A DNA stretch of 64,000 bases from Pseudoxanthomonas wuyuanensis (GCF_900215535.1 NZ_OCND01000005.1:296749-360748), one strand, 5' to 3'. Positions 44,620 through 55,152 are shown, counted from the first letter of the stretch. The notes: generated from the letters alone by a model not told the origin. Numbers and translations: made by a program.

Positions 44620-45533
44620 TGAATGACGTGACCGTCATCGGACTGGGCCCCATGGGCCTTGCCCTGGCCGATCTGATGCTGAAGAGCGGAAAAAGAATCA
44701 ACCTGTGGAATCGCAGCGCCGCAAAAGCGCAAGCGCTGCTGGCGCGCGGTGCAACGCTGGCCGGCACGCCTTCGCAGGCGATTGCCTCCAGCCCGGTCAC
44801 GCTGATCTGCGTCTACGACTACCAGGCGGCAGACGCCATCCTGCACGCGGACGATGTGCCTGCGGCGCTGAACGGCAAGCTCATCATCAATCTGGGCACG
44901 GGCGGGCCGGAAGAAGTCAAACGCCTGGCAGCGCATGTCCATGATTGCGGCGCTCGTTATCTGGATGGCGCCATACAGGCCGCTCCCAGCCAGATGGGGA
45001 CGGACGACACGCCGTTGCTGGTCTCCGGTCCGGCATCCTGCTTTGCGCAGGCGCTACCGCTGTTGCGCATCCTTGCCGGAAACCCGATCCATCTGGGCGA
45101 GAAGATCGAGGACGCCGCGTGCATGGATCTGGCCACCCTGTCCCACGTCTATGGCGCCTATGCCGGATTTCTGCATGGTGCGCGGGTCGCTGAAGCCAGC
45201 GGCATCGATGTGGCGACCTACGGGCGTCTGGTCAACAGCATGGCGTCAAGCTTTGGCGCCTTCTTTGAGCACCAGGCCGGCGTGATTGCCGCGGCCGACT
45301 TCAGCATCAGCGAAAGTCCGCTGCGCATTTCCGTTCCGGCGGTCAGGCGCATATTGACCGAGTCGCAACGGCTGGGCTTGAACACCGATCTCCCCGCGCT
45401 GATGGACCGCTGGCTTAGACTGGCCCAGACCGCCGGAATGATGGACGAGGAACTTGCCGCGCTGATCAGGGTATTGCGGCCGCAGGAACATCTTTCTTCC
45501 GTGCCCGGCCGTGGCCCTGCCATACCCGCGTGA
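44604..45533 (+). CDS. NAD(P)-dependent imine reductase / beta-hydroxyacid dehydrogenase-like protein
   Basis: The 309-residue protein starts with a Rossmann motif (VIGLGPMGLALADLML), then LWNRSAAKA, NLGTGGPEEV and DGAIQAAPSQMGTDDTPLLVSGP, followed by the all-helical dimerisation domain (GAYAGFLHGARVAEASGIDVATY). The middle pattern is nearer to imine reductases than to 3-hydroxyisobutyrate dehydrogenases, because the usual catalytic Lys motif is not seen. Substrate is unknown. The ATG at 44604 is used. It is divergent from, and overlaps by 16 bp, the HxlR regulator. Confidence 0.8.
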   Translation: METRPLNDVTVIGLGPMGLALADLMLKSGKRINLWNRSAAKAQALLARGATLAGTPSQAIASSPVTLICVYDYQAADAILHADDVPAALNGKLIINLGTGGPEEVKRLAAHVHDCGARYLDGAIQAAPSQMGTDDTPLLVSGPASCFAQALPLLRILAGNPIHLGEKIEDAACMDLATLSHVYGAYAGFLHGARVAEASGIDVATYGRLVNSMASSFGAFFEHQAGVIAAADFSISESPLRISVPAVRRILTESQRLGLNTDLPALMDRWLRLAQTAGMMDEELAALIRVLRPQEHLSSVPGRGPAIPA

Positions 45534-45639
45534 GATCATTTCCCTGGCGCCCCATGGCCCGGGAAAGTCGCACTTGCCCCCGGTGGGATGCCGCGCCCCG
45601 GCATCGCCGGTGCGCGAGGGATGACCGGCTGGCCCAGCC

Positions 45640-45993
45640 CGCTGGCTCGATCACCGCGATCGACTTGGCCGGTAGGCGCAGCTGCACGCGATCCGCGCCA
45701 ACCTCGATACCGTCCAGCGGCACGGGCGAGACGCGCCCGGGGGCATCGAAATCCGGATGCTCGTCCATGCGCGTGGCCGTGATCACGCAGCCGGCGGCAC
45801 GTCCGATGCGCAGGCCGCTGACTGCCAGCAGCACGTCCGCCTCGCGGTCCGGATCGAGATTGACGATCGGCACCTGCAGCGGCCCATCGCCCTTGCGCGA
45901 GGCCGAGGCGTGCAGCGCCGGCAGCAGCGATGCACCCTGATGCACCTGGTGCAGGTCGAACACCTAGTAGGTGGGTGTCACCCTCATCGAAGG
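45640..45993 (-). pseudogene. Remnant of GH51 alpha-L-arabinofuranosidase (C-terminal domain)
   Basis: On the minus strand the frame reads MRVTPTY, an in-frame TAG (45964-45966), then VFDLHQVHQGASLLPALHAS and on to VPIVNLDPDREADVLLAVSGL, DEHPDFDAPGRVSPVPLDG and VQLRLPAKSIAVIE. This is the closing strand-rich domain of GH51 enzymes, where the motif TPTYHVFDLYKVHQ is usual, so the TAG replaces a residue after TPTY. The catalytic barrel is missing and the GntP gene starts where it should have been. It is a deletion remnant; arabinofuranosidase activity must come from other genes. Confidence 0.8.
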
Positions 45994-46026
45994 CCGCAAC
46001 GCGGACTCGGCTCTCGTGCGATCCCA

Positions 46027-47337
46027 TCATCGAATCATCTGCTCCAGCAGCAACACGCCGGCCAGACCGACGATCGAGATCGTTGTCTCCATTACCGTCC
46101 ATGAAGTGAAGGTCTGCTTCATCGACAGGTTGAAGAACTCCTTGAACATCCAGAATGCCGAATCATTGACGTGAGAACCGAATACGCTGCCGGCACCGAC
46201 CGCGAGTACCATCAGTTCGGGCGAAACGTCGGTGGTGGCGATCAGCGGGCCGACGATGCCGGCGGCGGTGATCACCGCGACCGTGGCCGAGCCAATCATC
46301 ACCCGCAGGATCGCGGTGGCCAGCCACGCGAACACCAGCGGCGGCATCTGCCAGGTGTTGCTGAAGGACGCGATGGTGGCGCCCACGCCACTGTCCACCA
46401 GCACCTGCTTGAACACTCCGCCGGCGGTGATGATCAGCAGGATCACCGCGATGCTGCTGATCGCGGCGTTGAGCCAGCGGGTCTGCGTCGCAAGGTCCAC
46501 GCCGCGGCGATGGCCGAGCCACCAGAACGCGACCAGAGTGGCCAGCAGCAGCGCGACCGTGGGATTGCCGAGAAACAGCAACGCGGTCCGCGCCAGGCCC
46601 TCGGGCAGCACAGCATCGGCCAGCACCGACACGCTGATCAGCAGCACCGGCGACAGCGCAATCAGGAACGAGCTGCAGGCACCGGGCAGTTCCTTGTGCT
46701 CGGTGCTGGACGCGAACAGGTCAAGCAACGGCGGATTGATCACCTGCAGGCGGCGGCCCAGCAGCGGGCCGGCGATGATCACTGCGGGGATCGCCATGGC
46801 GATGCCGTACAACAGGGTCAGGCCCATGTCGGCGCCGAATGCGTTCACCAGCACCACCGGGCCCGGATGCGGCGGCAGGAAGCAGTGCGTGGTGCTGAGC
46901 GAGGCGACCGTGGGAATGGCCAGGTAAAGAATCGGCAGGCCGGTCTTGCGCGCCAGCGAGAAGATCAGCGGCACCAGGATGATGAAACCGGCGTTGAAGT
47001 ACAGCGGGATGCCGACCAGGAAGCCGGTGAGCAGCAACGCCCACTGGATGTTCTTCTCGCCGAAGCGCGCGATCAGCGTGGCGGCGATCTTCTCCGCGGC
47101 GCCGCTTTCCTCCAGCACCTTGCCCAGAATGGCACCGAGCACGATCACCAGCGCCAGCCCGGCCAGGGTGCTGCCGACGCCGTTGTCGATGGTCTTGAGC
47201 AGGTCCTGCGGCGACAGGCCCAGCAACAGGCCCATCGGGATCGCCACGATCAGCAGCGACAGGAACGGGCTGAGCTTGCGCGCAGTGAGGAAGATCTGCA
47301 GCGCGATCGCCGCGACGATGATCAGGAACATGGTCAT
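46027..47337 (-). CDS. GntP-family gluconate/aldonate:H+ permease
   Basis: The 436-residue membrane protein has the GntP signatures: GLALVIVLGAILGKVLEESGAAEKIA, GIPLYFNAGFIILVPL, TTHCFLPPHPGPV, RVMIGSATVAVITAAG and GSVFGSHVNDSAFWMFKEFF. Family members import gluconate, 2-keto-3-deoxygluconate or related aldonates by proton symport. Next to a xylonate-dehydratase-type gene it probably imports an aldonate such as xylonate or arabinonate. The ATG at 47337 (MTMFLIIV) begins the first helix. Its stop lies just beyond the GH51 remnant. Confidence 0.9.
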   Translation of the reverse strand: MTMFLIIVAAIALQIFLTARKLSPFLSLLIVAIPMGLLLGLSPQDLLKTIDNGVGSTLAGLALVIVLGAILGKVLEESGAAEKIAATLIARFGEKNIQWALLLTGFLVGIPLYFNAGFIILVPLIFSLARKTGLPILYLAIPTVASLSTTHCFLPPHPGPVVLVNAFGADMGLTLLYGIAMAIPAVIIAGPLLGRRLQVINPPLLDLFASSTEHKELPGACSSFLIALSPVLLISVSVLADAVLPEGLARTALLFLGNPTVALLLATLVAFWWLGHRRGVDLATQTRWLNAAISSIAVILLIITAGGVFKQVLVDSGVGATIASFSNTWQMPPLVFAWLATAILRVMIGSATVAVITAAGIVGPLIATTDVSPELMVLAVGAGSVFGSHVNDSAFWMFKEFFNLSMKQTFTSWTVMETTISIVGLAGVLLLEQMIR

Positions 47338-47442
47338 GGATGGCGCCCTCCCCGGCAACCGCTGTCAGGCTTCATAGCGGTGGATGGTGGTTGTCGGTTC
47401 GGCGCGCGGGAACTGGCGCGACGCCTTCGCTTGCAGGCCGTT

Positions 47443-49515
47443 TCAACGCGGACCTCCCGCGTGTCCGCCAGTTCCGGTGCCAGATTCGTGTCCTTCCCCA
47501 CCTGCACCGCGCCACGCATCGCCTTGTGCCCGCAACGCCTCGCGTCCGGCGCGCAGCGTGGCGAGGATCGCATCGACGTCGTATACGCAACCGCCCCAGG
47601 TACCGCCGCTGGCGTCCTGCAGCGCGGCCCACAGCCGGGTGTCGGCCGGCAGGCGCGGATGCGCGGTGATCGCCGGATGCAGCTCGCGCGCGGCGAGCAG
47701 CGCGGCGCCGGCCTCCGGCGCGAGCGGCGCGGCGGCATCGGTGCCGACGAAATCAAGGCGACCCACGAGGCTGTTGCGGTCGATCTCGATGCGGATCACG
47801 TCCTCGTCGCGCAACCGGCCGATCGGCCCGTCCGCGAGTGCTTCCGGACCGACGTGGCCGATGCAGGCGCCGGTCGACACGCCCGAGAAGCGCGCATCGG
47901 TGATCACCGCCACGTGTTTGCCCCAGGGCAGGTGCTTGAGCGCGGAAGTGAGCTGATAGGTCTCCTCCATGCCGGTGCCCGCAGGACCGCAGCCGGCCAG
48001 CACCACCACGTCACCGGGCTGCACTGCCCCGGTGCCCTTGGACTTGATGGCACGGATTGCCTCGCGCTCGGACGCGAACACGCGTGCCGGACCGGTGTGC
48101 CGGTACACGTTGTCGGCATCCACCACCGTGGGATCGATGGCAGTGGCCTTGATTACCGCGCCGTCAGGCGCGAGGTTGCCGCGCGGAAATACCAGCGCGC
48201 TGGACATGCCCGCGGCGCGCGCCGCATCGGGTCCCATGATTACGTGCGCCGGATCGACGCCGTCGAGTTCGTGCAGGCGCTCGCGCGCGATTCGGCGCGC
48301 GTCGCTGCGTTCCCACCAGTCCAGGTTGTCGCCGAGCGATCGCCCGGTGACGGTCGCCACATCCAGGTGCAGCAGGCCCATCGCGCGCAGGTGCAGCATC
48401 ACTTCCGGCACGCCGCCAGCCATGAACACCTGCACGGTCGGGTGGTGGCGCGGCCCGTTTGGCAGCGCATCGACCAGACGCGGCGTGGCCCGGTTGGCCC
48501 GGATCCAGTCGTCGATCGTCGGACGTTCGACCCCTGCGGCGTGCGCGATAGCCGGCACGTGCAGCAGCAGGTTGGTGGATCCACCGAACGCGGCGTGCAC
48601 CACCAGCGCGTTGTCCACCGCCTGGCGCGTGAGGATGGCCGACAGCGCCGTGCCCTGCCGCGCCAGTTGCACCAGCGCAAGCGCCGAACGTCGTGCGATA
48701 TCCAGCCACACCGGTTCGCCCGACGGCGCCAGCGCGCTGTGCGGCAGCGCGATGCCGAGCGCCTCGGCGATCACCTGCGAGGTCGCGGCGGTGCCCAGGA
48801 ACTGGCAGCCGCCCCCGACCGAGCCACAGGCGCGGCAACCCATCGCCGCGGCGTGGTCGAGGTCGATCAGTCCGTGCGCGAAACGTGCGCCGATGGTTTG
48901 TACGATCGCGGTATCCTCGGCACCGCGCGCCGGCAGGGTGACGCCGCCGGGTACGATCACGCCGGGCAGGTCGGCGCAGCCGGCCAGTGCCAGCATCGTT
49001 GCCGGCAGCCCCTTGTCGCAGGTGGCCACGCCCAGCACCCCGCGGCGCGTTGGCAGCGAGCGGATCAGGCGCCGCATCACCACCGCCGCATCGTTGCGGT
49101 ACGGCAGGCTGTCGAACATGCCGGTGGTGCCCTGGGTGCGGCCATCGCAAGGGTCCGAGCACATCACCGAGAACGGCAATCCCTCGTGCGCAGCGAAGGC
49201 CTCGGCCGCCGCACGCACCATGCGATCGATCTCCCAGTGTCCGGTATGCAGGCCAAGCGCGACCGGTGAACCGTCTTCCGCGCGCAGGCCGCCCTGGGTG
49301 CTGACGATCAGGTATGGGTCACGCGCCACTTCCGACGCGCGCCAGCCCATGCCGGCGTTCTGGGTCATGCCGAACAGGTGCCCGCTGGGCGAGTCGCGCA
49401 GGGTATCGGCATCGATCGGCAGACGACCGGGCGGACCTTCGCCGGAGGTACGCGACCGGGCGAGCGTCGTGCCGTCGCCAAGCAAGACGTCGAGATCGAA
49501 ACCAAGGGCGCTCAC
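47443..49515 (-). CDS. YjhG/YagF-type D-xylonate dehydratase (IlvD/EDD family)
   Basis: The 690-residue protein is an iron-sulfur dehydratase of the IlvD/EDD superfamily and most resembles the YjhG/YagF branch, which dehydrates D-xylonate to 2-keto-3-deoxyxylonate. Features are [27 protein letters not shown] at the N-terminus, [50 protein letters not shown] for cluster ligands, and [20 protein letters not shown] near the C-terminus. The start is GTG 49515. The last 20 residues are Gly-rich and probably disordered. The FAH-family enzyme upstream would take the product onward. Confidence 0.88.
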   Translation of the reverse strand: MSALGFDLDVLLGDGTTLARSRTSGEGPPGRLPIDADTLRDSPSGHLFGMTQNAGMGWRASEVARDPYLIVSTQGGLRAEDGSPVALGLHTGHWEIDRMVRAAAEAFAAHEGLPFSVMCSDPCDGRTQGTTGMFDSLPYRNDAAVVMRRLIRSLPTRRGVLGVATCDKGLPATMLALAGCADLPGVIVPGGVTLPARGAEDTAIVQTIGARFAHGLIDLDHAAAMGCRACGSVGGGCQFLGTAATSQVIAEALGIALPHSALAPSGEPVWLDIARRSALALVQLARQGTALSAILTRQAVDNALVVHAAFGGSTNLLLHVPAIAHAAGVERPTIDDWIRANRATPRLVDALPNGPRHHPTVQVFMAGGVPEVMLHLRAMGLLHLDVATVTGRSLGDNLDWWERSDARRIARERLHELDGVDPAHVIMGPDAARAAGMSSALVFPRGNLAPDGAVIKATAIDPTVVDADNVYRHTGPARVFASEREAIRAIKSKGTGAVQPGDVVVLAGCGPAGTGMEETYQLTSALKHLPWGKHVAVITDARFSGVSTGACIGHVGPEALADGPIGRLRDEDVIRIEIDRNSLVGRLDFVGTDAAAPLAPEAGAALLAARELHPAITAHPRLPADTRLWAALQDASGGTWGGCVYDVDAILATLRAGREALRAQGDAWRGAGGEGHESGTGTGGHAGGPR

Positions 49516-49620
49516 GGCGTGCTCCGGCAGGCGTCGCCGGGGGCACGCCGCGACACGCCAGGACGTCGTGACGCGCCGCGGCTCGCAGGTGTCCGGCTGT
49601 CCGCCGATGCACTGCGCGTC

Positions 49621-49686
49621 CTAGAGGTCACGCGTGGTCCAATCGCCGTCGACGAGGATCGGCTGCAGTTCGGTACTGGCACTCAT
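49621..49686 (-). pseudogene. N-terminal stump of a deleted aldehyde dehydrogenase gene
   Basis: Starting from an ATG that overlaps the FAH gene stop (ATGA), 21 codons read [20 protein letters not shown] and L before a TAG at 49621-49623. IL(V)DG.W is the usual opening of aldehyde dehydrogenases such as alpha-ketoglutaric semialdehyde dehydrogenase, the next enzyme of the oxidative pentose pathway. The remainder of such a gene (about 450 codons) is missing, so a deletion has fused the region to the YjhG gene's 5' flank. The assignment rests on 21 residues and gene order. Confidence 0.5.
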
Positions 49687-50501
49687 TGCACGGGGTTCTC
49701 CAGGATCAGACCATCGATGTCGATGCGCACCACGTCGCCGGAACGCAGGCTGAAATCTTCGCCGGGCACGACACCGGTGCCGGTGAAGAGGAAAGCGCCG
49801 AGCGGCTGTCGCAGTTCCCGGAACAGCCAGCCGACCAGTTCTTCCAGCTGGCGCTTGATCTGCGAAGTACGCGTGACGCCGGCGAACACCACCGCGCCAC
49901 CGCGGCTGATCTCAAGCGTGATCGGCAGATCGCGCAGTCGCGCGGCGTCGCACAGGCGGATGCCCGGACCCATCGCGCAGGAACCGTCGTAGACCTTGGC
50001 TTGCGGCAGGTACAGCGGGTTTTCGCCCTCGATGCTGCGCGAGGACACATCGTTGCCGGTGGTGTAGCCGACGATCGTGCCGGCCGAGTTCAACACCAGT
50101 ACCAGTTCCGGCTCCGGCACGTCCCAGCCGCTGTCGGCGCGCACGCGGATCGGTGCGCCCTGCCCGGCCACTCGCCAGCCGTTGGCCTTGAAAAACAGTT
50201 CCGGACGCTCGGCGTCGTACACCTTCTGGTAGACGTCGCGGCTCTGCGACTCGGCTTCGCGCGCCATGCGGCTGCTCAGGTAGGTCACGCCGCTGGCCCA
50301 GACTTCCTGGGTGTCTTCCACGGGCGCCAGCAGGGGCGCATCGGCGGCATCGCCGCGCGACAGCGCCGCGAGTTGCGCGCGCGCCTCCTCGCCCGGCGCC
50401 GCCAACCAATGCGACAGCGTGAAATGCTGCGGAAGATAACGGCCGTCGAGCGCCCAGCGCGGGCCGTCGGCGGTGGCATGTCGGGTCAGTGTGGGGGTCA
50501 T
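49683..50501 (-). CDS. FAH-family 2-keto-3-deoxypentonate dehydratase-like protein
   Basis: The 272-residue protein has the fumarylacetoacetate-hydrolase fold: [14 protein letters not shown], metal ligands in [44 protein letters not shown] and a [34 protein letters not shown] end. Members next to aldonate dehydratases convert 2-keto-3-deoxy-xylonate or -arabinonate to alpha-ketoglutaric semialdehyde. It is preceded by a small exported-protein gene with an ATGA overlap and followed, also overlapping, by the aldehyde dehydrogenase stump. Confidence 0.85.
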   Translation of the reverse strand: MTPTLTRHATADGPRWALDGRYLPQHFTLSHWLAAPGEEARAQLAALSRGDAADAPLLAPVEDTQEVWASGVTYLSSRMAREAESQSRDVYQKVYDAERPELFFKANGWRVAGQGAPIRVRADSGWDVPEPELVLVLNSAGTIVGYTTGNDVSSRSIEGENPLYLPQAKVYDGSCAMGPGIRLCDAARLRDLPITLEISRGGAVVFAGVTRTSQIKRQLEELVGWLFRELRQPLGAFLFTGTGVVPGEDFSLRSGDVVRIDIDGLILENPVQ

Positions 50502-50806
50502 GGCAGGTCATCCATCGGATCGGAATTCACGGGCTCGCGTTCGCTGGCGAGCGCAAGGTGTTGCAGGTTGGCACTGCCTGAAACCGGGCCTGACCGGTTG
50601 CTGCGCCCTGGGGTTTCGAACTCGCTGGTATCGGTCCCGACCACGGAGGATCGCGCGACCGTCGTGTTCGCTTGTTCCGCTGTCGCCGCGTCCGGATGCT
50701 GCTGCGCACCGGGCTCTGCGCCGACAACCAGCAGTGCCGCGGCAAGCATGACCAACCCCGCCATTGGCCAGCGCAGCTTCGGCATGCCATGCAAGCGCTC
50801 AGGCAT
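50498..50806 (-). CDS. Small exported or membrane-anchored protein, not recognised
   Basis: The 102-residue product starts [20 protein letters not shown] and has one hydrophobic helix (about residues 12-32, ending VVGAEPG), then a Thr/Ser/Gln-rich, probably disordered tail with no motif I can name. Its ATG overlaps the fructuronate reductase stop, and its TGA overlaps the FAH start, so it is embedded in the operon by overlaps on both sides. It may be a signal-peptide stump of a deleted enzyme, or an intact small protein. Confidence that it is translated is moderate. Confidence 0.5.
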   Translation of the reverse strand: MPERLHGMPKLRWPMAGLVMLAAALLVVGAEPGAQQHPDAATAEQANTTVARSSVVGTDTSEFETPGRSNRSGPVSGSANLQHLALASEREPVNSDPMDDLP

Positions 50807-52289
50807 GGGAGCTTCCAGTGGCCGCAAGCAGCGCGGAGGCAACCTGCTCCCGCGACGCCTCACCAAGTGCGGCATAGGCGGTCCGCAGTGCGTCAACGAA
50901 ACGCGTATCGCCCGACAACGGCGCGAACACCATCTCAAGCGCGAGGAAGGCCGCGATATCGTGCGCGGCATCTCCCGTTGCTGTGCGTCCCGCCCGCGAT
51001 AATGCCGCGTCCATCGGGTCCACCAACGGCACGCCCGCCTGCGCCTGGCGCACCACGAACCGCAGCCAGCCGGCGACCGGCAGACACAGGCGATCGATCG
51101 GGCGGTCTGCCGCCAGCGCATCGGCGATGGTGGCCAGCAGCCGCACCGGGATCTTCTGCGAGCCATCCCAGGCAATCTGCGACAGCAGATGCCGGATAGC
51201 CGGGTTGCGGAAGCGTTCGAGGATCGCGTCGACGTAGCCACCTGCGCCGAAACCGGAAGGCAGATCGGTGGCCGGCACGATGTGCTCGCGCATCAGCCGT
51301 TCGACGAAGCCCGATAGCAGCGGTTCGCGCATGGCATCGGCCACCGTTTCCAGCTGCATCAGCGATCCCAGGTAGGCCAGGGTCGAATGGGGGGCATTGA
51401 GCAGGCGCAGCTTGGCCTTGTCGTAGCCGGCGATGTCGTCGCTCATGGTGACGCCGACGCGCTCCAGCGCAGGACGGCCATTGCAGAAGCGATCTTCCAC
51501 CACCCACTGCGTGTAAGGCTCGCGCTGCACCGGCCAGGCATCGTGCACACCCAGCTCGCGCTCAACGCGTTCGCGCAAGCTGTCGTCGGTGGCCGGGGTG
51601 ATGCTGTCGACCATCGAGCGCGGAAAGGCGACTTTCGTGTCGATCCAGTGCGCAAGATCTGCGTCGATGCGCTCGGCGTACTGCAGCACCGCGCGGCGAA
51701 GCTTGCCGCCGTTGTCGGCCAGGTTGTCGCAACTGAGAACGGTGTACGGAGCAAGCCCATGTCGCTCGCGCAGGCGAAGCCCGGCGACGATGTAGCCTAT
51801 CGCTCCCCTTGGAGCGTCGGGCGAGGCCAGGTCGCGGACGATGTCCGGATGCGCGGCGTCGAGACCGTCGCCGGCCAGGCAATAGCCTTTTTCGGTGATG
51901 GTCAGCGTGACCAGCCGCACCGCCGGATCGGCCAGCCGCGCCAGCACCGCCGCCGGTTCGTCGCGCGCGCACAGCAGTTCGCGAATCGAGCCGATGACGC
52001 GCTGGCTGGGTTGTTCGCCCAACAACGCCAATGTGTACAGGCCATCCTGCGGCCGCAGCGCGTCCCGCACTTCGCTGCTGTGCAGCGACACGCCGCAGAT
52101 GGCCCAGTCCGGCTCGTCGCCGAGCAGGCTGTCGATATAGACCGCCTGATGCGCGCGATGGAACGCGCCGACGCCGATATGCACGATGCCGATGCCGGTT
52201 TTGCCGCGGTCGTAGGCCGGCCGGGCGACGGCACCCGGCAGCGAAGGCAGGGTGGCATCGGACAGGCGGAGGGCGTCAGCGGAAATCAT
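50799..52289 (-). CDS. uxuB: Fructuronate reductase (mannitol dehydrogenase family) UxuB
   Basis: UxuB reduces D-fructuronate to D-mannonate with NADH. The 496-residue protein has the long-chain polyol dehydrogenase layout: GIVHIGVGAFHRAHQAVYID for NAD binding, LTITEKGYC, VLSCDNLADNG, FPRSMVDSITPATDD and AKLRLLNAPHSTLAYLG with the catalytic Lys. The ATG at 52289 opens the protein just before the first strand. It sits 40 bp after the GH3 gene and in the same minus-strand series as mannonate dehydratase, the next step. Mannitol or arabinitol specificity cannot be excluded by sequence alone, but gene context favours UxuB. Confidence 0.88.
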   Translation of the reverse strand: MISADALRLSDATLPSLPGAVARPAYDRGKTGIGIVHIGVGAFHRAHQAVYIDSLLGDEPDWAICGVSLHSSEVRDALRPQDGLYTLALLGEQPSQRVIGSIRELLCARDEPAAVLARLADPAVRLVTLTITEKGYCLAGDGLDAAHPDIVRDLASPDAPRGAIGYIVAGLRLRERHGLAPYTVLSCDNLADNGGKLRRAVLQYAERIDADLAHWIDTKVAFPRSMVDSITPATDDSLRERVERELGVHDAWPVQREPYTQWVVEDRFCNGRPALERVGVTMSDDIAGYDKAKLRLLNAPHSTLAYLGSLMQLETVADAMREPLLSGFVERLMREHIVPATDLPSGFGAGGYVDAILERFRNPAIRHLLSQIAWDGSQKIPVRLLATIADALAADRPIDRLCLPVAGWLRFVVRQAQAGVPLVDPMDAALSRAGRTATGDAAHDIAAFLALEMVFAPLSGDTRFVDALRTAYAALGEASREQVASALLAATGSSHA

Positions 52290-52329
52290 CGGCCCGCGGG
52301 GGTGCAAGAGTTTGGGGCCAGGGGCATGG

Positions 52330-55050
52330 CTATTGCCTGACCTTGATCCGCTGACGCAGGCGGATATCCGCGCTCGACGCACCCAGCTGCACTTCGTAGT
52401 CGCCGGCATCGACCGCATACGCCTTGCGCTGTTCGTCGTAGTGGCGCAGATCGGCTTCGGGCGTGAAGGCGAAGGACACCTCGCGCTCCTCTCCCGGTTG
52501 CAGGGTCACGCGCTGGAAGCCGCGCAACTCCCTGCGTGCGCGATCGCGCTGCGGTTCAAGCGGATGCAGGTACAGCTGCACGACCTCGTCGCCGGCGCGC
52601 TGGCCGGTGTTCTTCACCTTCACCGAAACGCGCACCTGCTGTTTCGGCCCGGCGCTGCTGCGGTCCAGACGCAGGCCCGAATAGGCGAAGCGCGTATACG
52701 ACAGCCCATGCCCGAACGGGTACAGCGGCTCGCCATCGAAATAGCGGTAAGTGCGGCCACGCATGGCGTAGTCGTCGAACGCCGGCAGTTGCTCGTCAGC
52801 CTTGTAGAAGGTCACCGGCAGGCGCCCGGCCGGATTGGCGTCGCCGAACAGCACGTCGGCCACGGCGTTGCCGCCGCGCTGGCCGGGATACCAGGCCACC
52901 AGGATGGCCGGCAGATGCTGCTTGGCCCAGTCCACCGCCAGGGCAGACCCGGTCGTCAGCACCAGCACCACCGGCTTGCCGGTGGCATGCAGGGCTTCAA
53001 GCAGTTTCTGCTGGGTGGCGGGCAGGCGCGTGTCGGTACGGTCGCCGCCGGCAAAGCCGGGATAATTGACCGTCATTTCCTCGCCTTCCACATCGCCGGT
53101 CAGCCCGCCGACGAAGATGACCGCGTCGGCCTGCCGCGCCGCCTCCAGCGCCTGCTCGAACGGCGGCTTGGCGCCGGGCAGATTCCAGGCCAGGCGCACG
53201 CCGGCATCGCGCTCGTTGTCGTAGTACTCCAGCTTCAGGTCGTAGGCGCGGCCGGCCTGCAGTTCGACGCTGGCGCTGTGGGCGCGCAGGCGCTCGTTGT
53301 CGCTCCAGTGATCCAGCAGCAGCTTGCCGTCCAGATACAGGCGGACGCCGTCATTGGCCGCGGCTTCGAGCTGATAGGTGCCCGAAACCGGCGGCAGCAA
53401 CTGGCCGCTCCAACGCACGCTGAAGTTGTCCGCCGGGATGTCCTGGCCGGGGCCCACTTCGCCGCGGGCCATCAGGTTATCGGTCGGCGAGCCGCGGTCC
53501 CAGCTGAAGCCGATCTGCGGGTCCACGCGCACCAGTGTCGGCGCGCCGGACAGTTCGCGATTGCGGAAGTACTCGCCGCGCAGGCCGCGTTCGCTGGAAT
53601 CGGCGGCCGGACGCAGGTACTGCGGTTCGATCAGCGGATTGGCGGCGGGATCTTCGCGGCCTTCCACCAGGTCGGCACCACGCGCGTAGATCACCTCGGC
53701 CTGCGGCAGCGCCTCGCGAATGCCCTGCAGCAGGGTCACCGGCGCGGCCGGCGTACCGTAGTAGTTGCCCAGCAGCGCCATGGTGTCGTCGGCGGTCGGG
53801 CCGATTACCGCCACCCGCCTGAGCTGCTTGGACAGCGGCAGCACGCCGTCGTTCTTCAGCAGCACCATCGATTTCTGGGCAACCTTGCGGGCCAGCGCAT
53901 CGTGCTCCGGCGACTGGTTGGCCGAGGTCGGAATCTGCGCCCAGCGTACCTGCTCCGGCGGGTCGAACATGCCCAGGCGCATGCGGCTGGCGAACAGACG
54001 CGTCACCGCGTCGTCGACTTCGGCTTCCGTCAACAGGCCCTTGCGCACCGCCACCGGCAGCCACTGGGCATAGGTGTTGCCGCAGTTGAGCTCGGTGCCG
54101 TTCTTCACCGCCAGCGCGGCGGCCTCTTCCGGGGTAGCCACGATCTTGTGGTTCTCCCAGATGTCGCGGATCGCCCAGCAGTCGGAGACCACGTAGCCCT
54201 TGAAACCCCAGTCGCGCCGCAGGATGTCGCGCAACAGCAGTTGGCTGGCGCTGGCCGATTCGCCGTAGACGCGGTTGTAGGCGCCCATCACCGAGGCCAC
54301 CTGCCCCTCCTTGACCAGCACCTCGAACGCCGGCAGGTAGGTTTCCCACAGGTCGCGCGCGGACGGATGCACGTCGAAGTGGTGGCGGTCGGCCTCCGGC
54401 CCGCTGTGCACGGCGAAGTGCTTGGCGGTGGCGTCGAGCTTGCGATACGTATGGTCCGCCCCCTGCAAACCGCGCACGAAGGACAGGCCCATGCGCGCGG
54501 TCAGATACGGGTCTTCGCCGTAGGTCTCCTGGCCGCGCCCCCAGCGCGGATCGCGGAAGATGTTGATGTTCGGCGACCAGAAGGTCAGGCCCTGGTAGCG
54601 CCCACGCTGACCGCGTGCGGCGAACTCATGATGCTTGGCGCGGGCCTCGTCGCTGATCGCCTCCGATATCTGGTCCATCAGCGGCACATCGAACGTGGCG
54701 GCCATGCCGATCGCCTGCGGAAATACGGTGGCCCCGCCGGCGCGCGCCACGCCGTGCAGCGCCTCGTTCCACCAGTCGTAGGCCGGCACGCCCAGGCGCT
54801 CGATGGCCGGCGCGTCGTTCTGCATCTGCGCGGCCTTTTCTTCCAGCGTCATCCGCGACACCAGGTCGGCAGCGCGCTCTTCGAAGCTGCGTGCGGTGTC
54901 GAGGTAGACAGGCGCTGCCGTCTCCGGCTTCCGCGCTTCGGCCGCGTACGCGGGCAGCGCCATCGATGCGAGCAGCGCCACTGCGGCGAGGCCGCCGGCA
55001 AGGCGTTTGCTGGGAAGACTGCGTACTCCGTCGAACATCATCGATTGCAT
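52330..55050 (-). CDS. GH3 beta-xylosidase with PA14 domain (exported)
   Basis: The 906-residue protein has a signal peptide ([20 protein letters not shown]) and the GH3 two-domain layout: [45 protein letters not shown], the nucleophile Asp in [10 protein letters not shown], then the second domain ([12 protein letters not shown]). A PA14 domain is inserted at about 480-630 ([14 protein letters not shown] ... [24 protein letters not shown]), and a fibronectin-like domain ends the protein. It should release xylose from xylo-oligosaccharide ends in the periplasm or at the surface. Confidence 0.93.
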   Translation of the reverse strand: MQSMMFDGVRSLPSKRLAGGLAAVALLASMALPAYAAEARKPETAAPVYLDTARSFEERAADLVSRMTLEEKAAQMQNDAPAIERLGVPAYDWWNEALHGVARAGGATVFPQAIGMAATFDVPLMDQISEAISDEARAKHHEFAARGQRGRYQGLTFWSPNINIFRDPRWGRGQETYGEDPYLTARMGLSFVRGLQGADHTYRKLDATAKHFAVHSGPEADRHHFDVHPSARDLWETYLPAFEVLVKEGQVASVMGAYNRVYGESASASQLLLRDILRRDWGFKGYVVSDCWAIRDIWENHKIVATPEEAAALAVKNGTELNCGNTYAQWLPVAVRKGLLTEAEVDDAVTRLFASRMRLGMFDPPEQVRWAQIPTSANQSPEHDALARKVAQKSMVLLKNDGVLPLSKQLRRVAVIGPTADDTMALLGNYYGTPAAPVTLLQGIREALPQAEVIYARGADLVEGREDPAANPLIEPQYLRPAADSSERGLRGEYFRNRELSGAPTLVRVDPQIGFSWDRGSPTDNLMARGEVGPGQDIPADNFSVRWSGQLLPPVSGTYQLEAAANDGVRLYLDGKLLLDHWSDNERLRAHSASVELQAGRAYDLKLEYYDNERDAGVRLAWNLPGAKPPFEQALEAARQADAVIFVGGLTGDVEGEEMTVNYPGFAGGDRTDTRLPATQQKLLEALHATGKPVVLVLTTGSALAVDWAKQHLPAILVAWYPGQRGGNAVADVLFGDANPAGRLPVTFYKADEQLPAFDDYAMRGRTYRYFDGEPLYPFGHGLSYTRFAYSGLRLDRSSAGPKQQVRVSVKVKNTGQRAGDEVVQLYLHPLEPQRDRARRELRGFQRVTLQPGEEREVSFAFTPEADLRHYDEQRKAYAVDAGDYEVQLGASSADIRLRQRIKVRQ

Positions 55051-55080
55051 TCCGATCTCCTTCTCACATCATGATCTTTC

Positions 55081-55152
55081 TTGTAGGAGCGACGTGAGTC
55101 GCGATGGAGACTTCCCTTGAAAGCTTCATCGCGACTCACGTCGCTCCTACAA
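55081..55152. repeat. Perfect inverted REP pair between two glycosidase genes
   Basis: The 26-nt arm at 55081-55106 (starts TTGTAGGAGCGACGTGAGTC) and its exact reverse complement at 55127-55152 flank a 20-bp loop. This is the best-preserved of three such pairs in the window. It lies between the GH43 stop (5 bp away) and the GH3 start, so a transcript crossing it would form a strong hairpin. Confidence 0.9.

Noticed and set aside
46171..49269. 1032-codon plus-strand open frame over the GntP and dehydratase genes
   Set aside because: It is antisense to two clear family members, and its His/Arg/Gln-rich translation is typical of a shadow frame.
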